Assembly (NCBI GenBank): GCA_029550525.1
Contig: JAKPHF010000036.1
Span: 78,199-142,198 of the forward strand
Direction: 5' to 3'
Origin: Planctomycetota bacterium
Lineage (GTDB): Bacteria > Planctomycetota > Phycisphaerae > UBA1845 > PWPN01
DNA: 64,000 nucleotides
In this document: one piece after another, positions 1 to 8,190 of the stretch
Numbering within the stretch: the first letter of the stretch is position 1
Layout of the letters: each line of letters opens with the position of its first letter
Translations under genes and position numbers: made by a program
The notes under the pieces: model-generated
The model's database searches: none
What the model was told of the DNA's origin: nothing
What the model saw: only the letters and a program-made list of their open reading frames with translations

Positions 1-1860
1 CGTCACATCACCCCACGGAATCCAGGCGGCGGCCGGCACGACCCAATGCCGATTCGACTCCGACGGCGGCCAGAGCGACGCATCGCCTTTGTGCCGCTCG
101 AGCGCCGCCATCGACGAGCAGCCGGGCACGCCGTTTTCGCTGCGGAAGAGCGAATCGTCGCGGTTCCAATATGCGTGCACGTTGTCGAAGGACACGTCGC
201 CCCAACCCCACGGGCCGTGCGTTTGGTGGTGGATGCCCTTCCCCATGTTCTCCGCGTGGGCGTAGAACATCGGCCCCGACGGCGACGTGGCCTGGAAGCG
301 CTTGCCCGGATCGATGCGGGCCAGCAATTCCTGCCAACGCAGCATGAGCGGATGCAGTTCGTCGACCGGCTTTCCCACGCCCGTCTTGCTGCCGTCCAGG
401 CCGCCCTGCAATTCGTTGCCGCCGCACCACAGCACGTGCGAGGCATGATGCCCCCGCCGCTCGATGTACTCCGTCGCGATGGTCTGCAAATGCTCGATGA
501 CGTCCGGATCCTCCGGCGGCCAGTTCTCCACACCCGACGAACTCAGCGGGAACTCCTGCCAAACCATCAGGCCCAGTTCGTCGCAGAGTTCGTAGAACGT
601 CTCCGTCTCCAGGATGGCGCCACCCCAGACCCGAATGAGGTTCACGTTCATGTTGGCGTAGAGCCGCAGCACCGCCTCGTAGCGCTCCCGCGAGACCGTG
701 CCGTAGAACGGCGAGAGCGGCACCCAGTTAATCCCCCGTATGAACAGCGGCACGCCATTCACTTCGCAGAGGTACGGCTTGGCTCCGGCCGGCGCTCCCG
801 GGTTATCCAGCCACCGCACACGCCGGAAGCCCACCGGCCGTTCGATCACGTCACTGATCTGGCCCGCGGCGTCGAGCAGTTCGACGCGTACGCGATACAG
901 ATTCGCAGCCCGTCTGCGATCCGTGCCGGCTGATCCCCCGTCATCGCCTGCCGCGTCGCGGCGAAGCGTCTGAGGCCACCACAACCCCGGCGCTTCCACC
1001 AGGATCTTTAGATCCAGCGGCCCCGCCTCACACGGCCGCTCGCCCGACGCGACGCTCACGCCGTCGCGGTCGGTCACTACATAGCGAACGCTGGCCGGTT
1101 CGCCCACCACGTTGGCGACCACGCGTACGTGTCCGCGTTGGAGGTCATCGTCGACCCGGGCCTGTACGCGAGCGTGCTCGAACTCGGCCGGTCCCCGCTG
1201 CACCAGCCGCACGTCCTGCCAGATGCCCACGTTCACCACGCGCGGGCACCAGTCCCAGCAGTAGCCGAACCGCGGCTTGAAGATCCGCGTCCGGCTCGTG
1301 AAGCCGAACACACCCTCGATCTGCGGCGAGAGGTGAAACAGAATCTCGAGCTTGAACGTCTGCCCCGGCTCCACGAAGCCGGTCAGATCGAACCGATGTC
1401 GCAGATGCGTGCCCTCGAACGTACCGACCTCCCGGCCGTCCACGAAGACCAGTCCGGAGTAGTCCAGCCCGTCGCACTCGAGCACAATCGCCCCACGGGA
1501 GCGCCCGTGCGACCTCTCCAGCGAGCGGCGGGGTTTACCCCCGCCGTCTCTTTCAAATTCAGTGCGTTCCCCCCCGCTTTCCTCCGCTGCCCACTCCGCC
1601 GGCACGGTCACCGTCTTCGCGTACATCCATTCGCGATTGTTGACCCACTCGGTTTTCTCGGCATTGAGCCCGTCCTGCCAGTTCGGAATGATCCCTGCCC
1701 GCAGGAGATCCGCATGCACCGCGCCTGGCACCACCGCCGGCACGGCCGGCACGGGCACCCGCTTGCTTTGCCCCAGGTCGCCCGCCCGCTCGAACCGCCA
1801 TTGGTTCTGCCAATAGCCCGTGACCGTCCAATCCGTACCGTTGAGTGAAAGCGTCTTCAT
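1..1860 (-). CDS. Glycoside hydrolase family 2, beta-mannosidase-like (3' end beyond window)
   Basis: Read on the minus strand, the frame is open from an ATG at 1858-1860 to the left edge, so only about 620 residues are visible and the C-terminus is missing. An AGGAGG Shine-Dalgarno lies just upstream of the ATG. The protein starts MKTLSLNGTDW, has the sugar-binding-domain signature FGYCWDWCPR (compare FGWDWGP in beta-mannosidases), then NLIRVWGG, and LWCGGNE, where the Glu (codon at 412-414) is the expected GH2 acid/base. The nucleophile region lies outside the window. No signal peptide is seen. Known family role: release of beta-mannosyl or related residues from glycans. Residues about 96-122 are a low-complexity insertion encoded partly by a GC-rich palindrome. 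Beta-mannosidase is more likely than beta-galactosidase because of the WDWCP and CGGNE context. Confidence 0.85.
   Translation of the reverse strand, partial: MKTLSLNGTDWTVTGYWQNQWRFERAGDLGQSKRVPVPAVPAVVPGAVHADLLRAGIIPNWQDGLNAEKTEWVNNREWMYAKTVTVPAEWAAEESGGERTEFERDGGGKPRRSLERSHGRSRGAIVLECDGLDYSGLVFVDGREVGTFEGTHLRHRFDLTGFVEPGQTFKLEILFHLSPQIEGVFGFTSRTRIFKPRFGYCWDWCPRVVNVGIWQDVRLVQRGPAEFEHARVQARVDDDLQRGHVRVVANVVGEPASVRYVVTDRDGVSVASGERPCEAGPLDLKILVEAPGLWWPQTLRRDAAGDDGGSAGTDRRRAANLYRVRVELLDAAGQISDVIERPVGFRRVRWLDNPGAPAGAKPYLCEVNGVPLFIRGINWVPLSPFYGTVSRERYEAVLRLYANMNVNLIRVWGGAILETETFYELCDELGLMVWQEFPLSSSGVENWPPEDPDVIEHLQTIATEYIERRGHHASHVLWCGGNELQGGLDGSKTGVGKPVDELHPLMLRWQELLARIDPGKRFQATSPSGPMFYAHAENMGKGIHHQTHGPWGWGDVSFDNVHAYWNRDDSLFRSENGVPGCSSMAALERHKGDASLWPPSESNRHWVVPAAAWIPWGDVT
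1526..1546. repeat. Palindrome inserted in-frame in the GH2 gene
   Basis: A 7-bp perfect stem (GGCGGGG at 1527-1533 with CCCCGCC at 1539-1545) surrounds a 5-base loop. It is GC-rich and resembles intergenic palindromes elsewhere in the window, but it lies inside the coding frame and encodes a Gly/Arg/Glu-rich linker between strands of the N-terminal sugar-binding domain. Confidence 0.5.
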
Positions 1861-2012
1861 GGATCCTCCTGCCGAGAGGCGATCATCTAGTGGGGCAAAC
1901 CGCCCGCGTCAAGCACCGGGCCAACGGGCCAACAAGCAGTCGGGGCTCCAATCGGTCCTCCGATCAGCTCACTCACCGGTAGAATCGGTGGTCGGTTACC
2001 GACGCTCTTTTT

Positions 2013-2060
2013 GGGGGGCGGGCATCTTGCCCGCCTCCAGGCAGGCGGGACGCTCGCCCC
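2013..2060. repeat. Dispersed palindromic element, copy A
   Basis: The core GGGCATCTTGCCC is flanked by GC-rich arms and followed by a second inverted copy of the arm. A run of about 26 bases around the core recurs in inverted orientation near 45380-45405, and a diverged copy lies at 20127-20149. Forward translation of the core gives GAGILPA-like peptides, so spurious small ORFs over these sites should not be called as genes. The rest of 1861-2082 shows no gene. Confidence 0.6.
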
Positions 2061-2082
2061 CGAGCGTCAATCCGAGGAAGAG

Positions 2083-2184
2083 GTGGTCGCGGAGGACGAG
2101 GCAGCCATGGACGATCCCTCCGTGACGACTATGCAAGTGCCCCACGATCTGGTTCCCGTCGTGCGCGAGTTGATCGCCAAGTGA
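2083..2184 (+). CDS. Possible 33-aa protein or gene remnant
   Basis: A short frame starts at GTG 2083 (GAGG a few bases upstream) or ATG 2107 and ends at TGA 2182-2184. The C-terminal half, VPHDLVPVVRELIAK, is amphipathic and looks like the end of the small antitoxin-like proteins that are common in planctomycete genomes. That resemblance is from memory only. The frame stays open upstream into the palindromic repeat without a convincing start, so it may be the tail of a decayed gene. Confidence 0.2.
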   Translation: MVAEDEAAMDDPSVTTMQVPHDLVPVVRELIAK

Positions 2185-2212
2185 TCAGTCTGACTACCAA
2201 GACACAAGTACG

Positions 2213-2431
2213 TCACGCCGGTTGCATCATTTCGACAGAAGCAATGTGCAGGAGGGGAACCGTCGCGTAATAGTCCTCGTTCTCGATGGCAATGAACAGA
2301 ACGCGCGGAAGCAGTGCGGCGATCTCGGGATTGTGGACCTCATAGACCGTCCCGCTGGTCAGGATCACCCGAAACGGTTGGAAGGGCGATCGCTGCAGAA
2401 GTTGGCGGATTTCCCGGGCGTTTTATACCAT
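2213..2431 (-). pseudogene. Small conserved planctomycete-type protein with disrupted start
   Basis: The minus-strand frame encodes about 69 residues. They include IRQLLQRSPFQPFRVILTSG, then VYEVHNPEIAALLP and VLFIAIENED, ending VEMMQPA. It resembles a small hypothetical protein family frequent in planctomycetes (REIRQLIQRxPFxPFRxxLTSG pattern, recalled, not searched). The only plausible ATG (2429-2431) is followed by one codon and an in-frame TAA (2423-2425), directly before NAREIRQLL. The start region therefore appears broken by a nonsense change, unless an unusual start is used. The function of the family is unknown to me. Confidence 0.5.
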
Positions 2432-2542
2432 TGATTCTACGACTTGCGTCCCCCCGGATCAAACGGAAAACCAGACGAGCGGAGGAGGCCAAGCGAGAGC
2501 ACGGCCCGGCGTGAGCAACACCTTCTCTCGCCGTTCTTTCGA

Positions 2543-3781
2543 TCAAGAGGCTGGTGCGGAACCGGCGGGTGCGACAGGTACGATCGGCGCCGTTACCGCC
2601 GGTCGAAGCCGGACCGTGATGCGATTGGCGCTTTGCTCGATAACGTCGAGCTTGATGGGCACGCCGTCGGCCGTGACGTTCAACTCTTCCAGCCGGTCGG
2701 CGAGTTGTTCGAGGCCGTATTTCCAGTCCACCTCGACGTTCGCCACCTCGTTCGCCAGTTCGCGGAGTTTGAACCCGTCTTCGCCGCCGGTCACGCCCTT
2801 ATGCCGGATCATCTCGGCGGCAATGGCTTTGAACTGCTTGCGCGTGCAGGGCTCGAACGTCACCTGGATGATCCTGCCCGCGGTGGCCCGGTCGCGCCAG
2901 GCCTCGCCGATATCCAGCAGCAATTGCGGGGCGATCTCCTGCGTCAGCCGGGCCAGCGCTGCCTGACCCGTGCCGATGGTGGACGCGTACGGCTTGGACG
3001 GCTCATACGTACGTGACAGAATAACGGCACCAGAATCCGTCTGTATTACGCGAACCGCCAGCGTGGCCACCCAGCGTTCCACCTTGTGACCGCCGACATT
3101 CACCGGCTCGCCGCGCTTGGCCTCGGCCTTGCCCATGACCACCACGTCCGCCTTGAACGCCGCTCCGACCGCCGCCGCCTTCTTCGCGTCGCCGCTCTTG
3201 GCCGCCAGTTCCAGGTCCCGCATGCGAACGGCATCCGTCGTCTGCTTGTCCATGAGCTGGACTTTCTGCGAGAGGAGGAAGTCCTCGATCGCCGACTGCA
3301 CGCTGCCGTTGGCCTCGGCCGGCTTGTCGTCGTCCACGTTGTCATCCTGCACGATCATCACTACGCAACGTGGATTCCCCTCCCGCTGCTTGATGTGGGC
3401 GAACTCAGCCCATTTGTGCTCGAAGCGCACGGGAAAGACCTCGGCCGTCAACTGCACCTCGGTGATGTCGCCGTCGATGACCACCGGCCCGCGGACCACC
3501 TTTACCACGCGAGCGAGGCCCACCGGCTGTTCCAGCACCTTGTCACGAACGACCTCGAAGTCGGCCGTTTCGGTCTGGGCATTGATGAACGCCCCGCAGA
3601 CCTGTCGCACCGCCTCCCGCAGCGCGTCGAGCTTGGCCTCCTCCTCGGCCGCCGGCGTGCTGCCGACGGCCCGGCCGGTCACAGTCACGATTCGGCTGGG
3701 CTCGCCGCCCGTCGCCTGTCCCAAAACTATTGCGCACCAGCACCCGATCAGGACCCAAGTTGCTGTCATGCGTGTTGCCAT
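2543..3781 (-). CDS. Secreted FlgT/LPP20-like protein of unknown role
   Basis: Predicted 412 aa starting at MATRMTATWVLIG, chosen because it opens with a typical signal peptide (hydrophobic core, then GQATGGEP). Upstream in-frame residues are Arg-rich and unlikely to be translated. After the signal comes RIVTVTGRAVG followed by AEEEAKLDALREAVRQVCG, the pattern of the N-terminal domain of FlgT/LPP20-type proteins. A middle region with ADVVVMGKAE resembles envelope proteins that bind other surface factors. The C-terminal part has a repeat-like alpha/beta pattern (FKLRELANEVANVEVDW) and ends in a Pro/Ala-rich tail. No flagellar genes are nearby, so a flagellar role is not implied. It is probably periplasmic or outer-membrane associated and is transcribed divergently from rpsU. 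Confidence 0.7.
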   Translation of the reverse strand: MATRMTATWVLIGCWCAIVLGQATGGEPSRIVTVTGRAVGSTPAAEEEAKLDALREAVRQVCGAFINAQTETADFEVVRDKVLEQPVGLARVVKVVRGPVVIDGDITEVQLTAEVFPVRFEHKWAEFAHIKQREGNPRCVVMIVQDDNVDDDKPAEANGSVQSAIEDFLLSQKVQLMDKQTTDAVRMRDLELAAKSGDAKKAAAVGAAFKADVVVMGKAEAKRGEPVNVGGHKVERWVATLAVRVIQTDSGAVILSRTYEPSKPYASTIGTGQAALARLTQEIAPQLLLDIGEAWRDRATAGRIIQVTFEPCTRKQFKAIAAEMIRHKGVTGGEDGFKLRELANEVANVEVDWKYGLEQLADRLEELNVTADGVPIKLDVIEQSANRITVRLRPAVTAPIVPVAPAGSAPAS

Positions 3782-4102
3782 GTGTGTCGTCCTCGTCGAG
3801 CCGAGCCCTCGCCCGCCCACGCCTATCAAGACCCGCCGCAGCAGGTGGAAGTGAGTTCCCGAAGCGTAGGGCCGGCCCCACGGTATGGGCAGCCGGTACG
3901 GCCCGTGGGCCACTGCGGCGTTCGTCCGCCTGCGTCGACGGCCGTCCGAACCCGCCGCCTCGGACCCATCCGGCGACGCAAATTGCTCGGACAAAAAAGC
4001 TTACGATCCCTGTCGGCGCCCCGGCAGCCAAACCGGCTCCCTCCCTCGAACTCCCCTCGCCGCGGGTGACGTATCACCCATGATGTCTCGCGACGGGCGC
4101 CG

Positions 4103-4131
4103 TTTACAGCGCGAAGGCGGCCCGTTAGAAT
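4103..4131 (+). promoter_or_regulatory. Sigma70-type promoter of rpsU
   Basis: TTTACA (4103-4108) and TAGAAT (4126-4131) are separated by 17 bp and lie about 90 bp before the rpsU start. This is the best promoter match in the 3782-4220 divergent intergenic region, in which I see no gene. Confidence 0.6.
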
Positions 4132-4220
4132 ACAGGGTCTGTACAAAGATCGGCGGGGCTGAACCCGCCGGTCGCGATCGAATCGCCAAGAGTCTGGATA
4201 TAGAAAGGACCGTCCGCGGC

Positions 4221-4406
4221 ATGATCAAGGTGAAGTCCCGAGGCAATGAGTCGCTCGAGCAGATGCTCCGTCGCTTCAAGAAGATGTGCGAAAAAGAAGG
4301 CCTGACCAAGGAAATCAAGCGCACCAGCTACTACGAGAAGCCGAGCGAGCGACGGCGCCGTCGGGCCCGCAAGTCGGCCAAGCGGGACGTCCGCGCCGGC
4401 CGCTGA
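4221..4406 (+). CDS. rpsU: 30S ribosomal protein S21
   Basis: The product is 61 aa, starting MIKVKSRGNESLEQMLRRFK and ending in a basic tail rich in Arg/Lys (PSERRRRRARKSAKRD). Length, charge and the E-x-L-x-R-x-L/F-R-F-K pattern are those of bS21, which sits on the 30S platform and helps initiation. An AGGA lies upstream of the ATG at 4221. A promoter and a Rho-independent terminator bracket the gene, so it is probably monocistronic. Confidence 0.92.
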   Translation: MIKVKSRGNESLEQMLRRFKKMCEKEGLTKEIKRTSYYEKPSERRRRRARKSAKRDVRAGR

Positions 4407-4455
4407 GACGACCCGGATCTGCTGACGGGCAGAACGACGCAAGGATTGCGGTACG

Positions 4456-4490
4456 GGCGGGGGCACCACAGGCTGCTCCCGCCTGTTTTC
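4456..4490 (+). terminator. Rho-independent terminator of rpsU
   Basis: A 10-bp stem (4456-4465 with 4474-4483, one G-T pair) and 8-base loop are followed by TGTTTTC. It lies 50 bp after the rpsU stop. The remaining 4491-4795 stretch has no gene. A weak promoter-like pair (TTGCCA 4588-4593 and TAACTT 4611-4616) could serve hppA. Confidence 0.75.
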
Positions 4491-4795
4491 TAGCGGGACT
4501 GCCCCGCTCGTCGCTCGTCCGTCACCGGCATTCTCCCCGGAATCCGCTGTAACGGGGCTCTGGGTGCGTGGAAAGCCATCGAGGTGCTTGCCAGACTGCC
4601 CCGCCCATAGTAACTTGCACGACCCTCGCATACTGCGGAGACCGTTCGAGCGCGGTCAGTTCGTCCGGACTCCGCCGATGCCCGGCAAAGAACCATACGG
4701 CAACCTCTGTTTTGCAACACAACGCCTGGGGAAAGCACGGCGCCGGATTTCGTCACCAGCCGCCGATGCCCCCCTAAGGAAGGAGATAGCAGCTG

Positions 4796-7678
4796 ATGTG
4801 TAGATCGAAGAGGTTCTGGAGCGTATCGAATCTTCTGCTGATGACGGTCATGGTGGTCGTTATCGGCGGATGGGCGGCCGATCTGTGCCACGCGCAAGCG
4901 ACCGCCACGGCACCGGCGGAGACTGCGAGCATCGCCGCCGCCGAGGAGAACGTGACTCGGCCGACGGGCGGCATCGGCGGCATCCCCGTCTTGTGGTGGC
5001 TCCTGGCCCCGGTGGGCTCCATTGTGGCGCTTGTGTTCGCCTGGAAGTTCTATAAGGAAGTCGAGAACGCCGACCAGGGCGACCCCGAGATGATCGAGAT
5101 CGCCGGGCACGTCCGCACGGGTGCCATGGCCTACCTCAAGCGCCAGTACAAGGTCGTCGGCATTGTGTTCGTCGTCCTGGCCGCCATTCTGGCCTGGATG
5201 GCCTACGGCCTGAAGGTCCAGAACGAAGTCGTCTGGTTCGCCTTCCTCACCGGCGGCTTCTTCAGCGGCTTGTGCGGATATCTCGGCATGAAGACTGCGA
5301 CGCTGGCCAGCAACCGCACCGCCGCCGCGGCCCGCAAGAGCCTCAACGACGGCCTGACCGTGGCCTTCCGCGCCGGCGCGGTCATGGGTCTGGTGGTCGT
5401 CGGCTTCGCGCTGCTCGACATCTGTGCGTGGTTCCTGATTCTCTACTTCGGCACGGGCTATAGCCTGTCCACCATCACCGTGGTCATGCTGACGTTCGGC
5501 ATGGGTGCTTCGACGCAGGCGTTGTTCGCCCGTGTCGGCGGCGGCATCTACACCAAGGCCGCTGACGTCGGCGCCGACCTGGTCGGCAAGGTCGAGGCCG
5601 GTATCCCTGAGGACGACGCCCGTAACCCCGCGACGATCGCCGACAACGTCGGTGACAACGTCGGTGACGTCGCCGGCATGGGCGCCGACCTTTACGAGTC
5701 GTACGCCGGCTCGATTCTTTCCACCGCCGCGCTCGGCGTCGCCGCGGCGGTCGCACTGTTCGGCTCGGAGTTCAGTGGCGATGGCGCCGCTGCCGCCATC
5801 CGCTTCATTGCCGCCCCCATGGTGCTGGCCGGCATCGGCGTGATGCTCTCCATCGTCGGCATCCGCATGGTCAAGACCGAGGAAAAGGCCACCATGGGCG
5901 TTCTCATGGCCGCCCTCAACCGCGGCATCAACGGCAGCAGCGCGCTGATCGCCGTCGCCGCCTTCTTCGTCTGTTGGCTCCTGCTGGGGCGGATCCCGGC
6001 CACCGCGGAAGGGTATGAAGTCAAGTGGTACGGCATCTGGGCGTCCATCATGTGCGGCCTCGCTGCCGGTATCGTGATCGGCAAAGCCACCGAATACTTC
6101 ACCAGCTATGACTACAAGCCCACTCGTGAACTGACCAACCAGGCCATCACCGGCCCGGCCACCATCATCATCGGCGGCATCGCCGAAGGCATGAAGAGCA
6201 CCTGGGCCTCGCTGGCCACCATCATCGTCGCCATCATGGGCGCCTTCATCTTCGCCGGCGGCGGCTACGACTTCATGCTCGGCCTGTACGGCGTGGGCTT
6301 CGCCGCGGTGGGCATGCTCGCCACTCTCGGCATCACGTTGGCCACCGACGCCTATGGTCCCATCGCCGACAACGCCGGCGGCAACGCCGAAATGACCGGC
6401 CAGAAGCCCGAGGTCCGGCAGCGCACCGACGCCCTCGACGCTCTGGGCAACACGACCGCCGCCACCGGCAAGGGCTTCGCCATCGGTTCGGCGGCCCTGA
6501 CCGCTCTGGCCCTGCTGGCCGCCTACATCGAGGAGGTCCGCTTCGGCCAGATCTACGAAGCCCGCGACACCGTCGCCACCGTGTACAACGCGCCCGCTCC
6601 GGACGAAGTCCTCTACCTGGGCTACGGCAAGTTCGGCACCCGGATTGGTTCGGGCTCGACGCCCAAGGATTTCGAGTCCTATATGGCTCTGGACTATGCC
6701 AACTGGCCGACCAGCGTGCGTGAGGCCCTGGAGCCCGGCAAGACCAAGGTCGCGTTGGGACCGGTCGCCGGTCGCGAGGAGGGTTACGTTCGCAAGGCCA
6801 CCGTGACCACTACACATGACGGCAAGTCCGAGGAACACAGCATCGATCTGGTCTCCTCGCACCGGGCCTCGCTCGAGCAGTTCATGACGTTCTACAACGT
6901 CACGCTGATGAACCCCAGCGTGCTGTGCGGTCTGTTCGCCGGCGTGCTGCTGGTCTTCCTGTTCTGCTCGCTGACCATGAAAGCCGTCGGACGTGCGGCC
7001 AACCAGATGATGCTCGAGTGCCGCCGCCAGTTCGAGATCATTCGCCAGTCGCTCCGCAACCAGGGCAAGGACGAGGCGTTCGTCCAGAACCCCGACAACT
7101 GGCCCAAGCGTGTCACCGTCGATAACCACCAGTATCCCGACTACGCCAACTGCGTGGCCATCTCGACCGCCGGTGCCCAGAAGGAGATGGTTCTGCCTTC
7201 GATGCTGGCCATCATCCTCCCCGTGCTGGTCGGGCTCGTGTTCGGCGTGCCGGGCGTCATGGGTCTGCTCGCGGGCGGTCTGACCTCCGGCTTCGCGGTG
7301 GCCATCTTCATGGCCAACGCCGGCGGGGCCTGGGACAACGCCAAGAAGCTGATTGAGACCTACGGCAAGCTCAAGGCCAAGGACATCGTCGAGGACGCCG
7401 CCACCCGCGAGCGGATTCCGGCGGCCATCCGCGACACTATCGTGGCCCGGGCCGAATTGGCCGTCCGCACCGGTCATGGCGAGCAGATCATCTACGGCAA
7501 GGGATCCGACGATCACAAGGCGGGCGTCGTGGGCGACACCGTCGGCGATCCGTTCAAGGACACCTCCGGCCCGAGCTTGAACATCCTCATCAAGCTCATG
7601 AGCATGGTCTCGGTCGTGTTCGCCGGCCTGATCGTCAAGTTTGCCCCGCAGATCAGCGCGTTCCTCGGCCTCGGCTGA
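4796..7678 (+). CDS. hppA: Membrane-bound ion-translocating pyrophosphatase
   Basis: The 960-aa integral membrane protein couples PPi hydrolysis to H+ or Na+ export. The substrate signature [11 protein letters not shown] begins at about residue 257, followed by [20 protein letters not shown]; a second acidic cluster, DNAGGNAEM, and the C-terminal [15 protein letters not shown] are also present. [10 protein letters not shown] (residues 551-560) has Ala at the position where K+-independent enzymes carry Lys, so a K+-dependent enzyme is expected. The ion pumped cannot be decided by eye. The N-terminus has an extra hydrophobic, signal-like segment ending near CHAQA. A roughly 100-residue hydrophilic insertion (about 580-690) separates two membrane helices, making it longer than usual (about 700-800 aa). 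AAGGAAGGAG lies upstream of the ATG, and a strong terminator follows. Confidence 0.95.
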   Translation: MCRSKRFWSVSNLLLMTVMVVVIGGWAADLCHAQATATAPAETASIAAAEENVTRPTGGIGGIPVLWWLLAPVGSIVALVFAWKFYKEVENADQGDPEMIEIAGHVRTGAMAYLKRQYKVVGIVFVVLAAILAWMAYGLKVQNEVVWFAFLTGGFFSGLCGYLGMKTATLASNRTAAAARKSLNDGLTVAFRAGAVMGLVVVGFALLDICAWFLILYFGTGYSLSTITVVMLTFGMGASTQALFARVGGGIYTKAADVGADLVGKVEAGIPEDDARNPATIADNVGDNVGDVAGMGADLYESYAGSILSTAALGVAAAVALFGSEFSGDGAAAAIRFIAAPMVLAGIGVMLSIVGIRMVKTEEKATMGVLMAALNRGINGSSALIAVAAFFVCWLLLGRIPATAEGYEVKWYGIWASIMCGLAAGIVIGKATEYFTSYDYKPTRELTNQAITGPATIIIGGIAEGMKSTWASLATIIVAIMGAFIFAGGGYDFMLGLYGVGFAAVGMLATLGITLATDAYGPIADNAGGNAEMTGQKPEVRQRTDALDALGNTTAATGKGFAIGSAALTALALLAAYIEEVRFGQIYEARDTVATVYNAPAPDEVLYLGYGKFGTRIGSGSTPKDFESYMALDYANWPTSVREALEPGKTKVALGPVAGREEGYVRKATVTTTHDGKSEEHSIDLVSSHRASLEQFMTFYNVTLMNPSVLCGLFAGVLLVFLFCSLTMKAVGRAANQMMLECRRQFEIIRQSLRNQGKDEAFVQNPDNWPKRVTVDNHQYPDYANCVAISTAGAQKEMVLPSMLAIILPVLVGLVFGVPGVMGLLAGGLTSGFAVAIFMANAGGAWDNAKKLIETYGKLKAKDIVEDAATRERIPAAIRDTIVARAELAVRTGHGEQIIYGKGSDDHKAGVVGDTVGDPFKDTSGPSLNILIKLMSMVSVVFAGLIVKFAPQISAFLGLG

Positions 7679-7706
7679 GATTGCCCTGTTTGCGAGACCT
7701 GAATCA

Positions 7707-7749
7707 CGAGAGCCCGGAGGCCCAGGCTTCCGGGCTCTCGTCTTTTTTG
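7707..7749 (+). terminator. Rho-independent terminator of hppA
   Basis: A perfect 12-bp stem, CGAGAGCCCGGA (7707-7718) with its complement at 7729-7740, is followed by TCTTTTTTG. It lies 30 bp after the hppA stop. Confidence 0.92.
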
Positions 7750-8190
7750 TATCTATCCCTTTGCGAATACGAAGAATAGGTTTCTTTCCCCGCTGTTCCC
7801 GGCTGGACCGCCGATCGATCGCCCGCGACGGCCAGCCGGGGCCTTGTTGGGAGTCCAGCCGCTGGCGCCCCCCCTTCTGACCGGCAGGCACACCGAAATT
7901 TTCCGGCCGCGCGGGCAGGGGTACCGGTCCCCCTCGCTTTCATGCCGATTTCTTGGCGACGCTTGCTTTGGGCACCCGATAAACAGAGGCAGGACGGTTC
8001 CTAAGGCCGGACCGGATGCTTTAGGCCGATAAGCTCGCTATCCTGTTGCGACGGACGATCGCCCGCCCCGTTAAGGCTCGGCCGGCCTGACGACGCTGGC
8101 CGAAGCCGTAAGCGGTCATAATCGTCGAAAGAGAACTCGAAACCGAGAGTCGTGTTTCAACCAACCCGTGTTCTTCGCAAGGAGTGAGGA
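7750..8190. other. Intergenic region, no gene seen
   Basis: About 440 bp between the hppA terminator and the next gene. No credible ORF, RNA gene or strong promoter was recognised. The sequence becomes purine-rich just before 8191 (AAGGAGTGAGGA at 8179-8190), which includes the ribosome-binding site of the next gene. Confidence 0.5.

Noticed and set aside
46..933. Plus-strand 295-codon frame at the left edge
   Set aside because: It is the shadow of the GH2 gene, whose minus-strand frame runs off the window and contains the CGGNE catalytic motif.
2083..2431. Intact toxin-antitoxin pair
   Set aside because: The two small frames are convergent, one lacks a start region, and neither shows a recognisable toxin fold.
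4490..7891. 1133-codon open frame antisense to hppA
   Set aside because: The sense frame encodes an unmistakable pyrophosphatase; the antisense product is His/Gly/Asp-rich with no domain pattern, as expected opposite a GC-ending codon gene.
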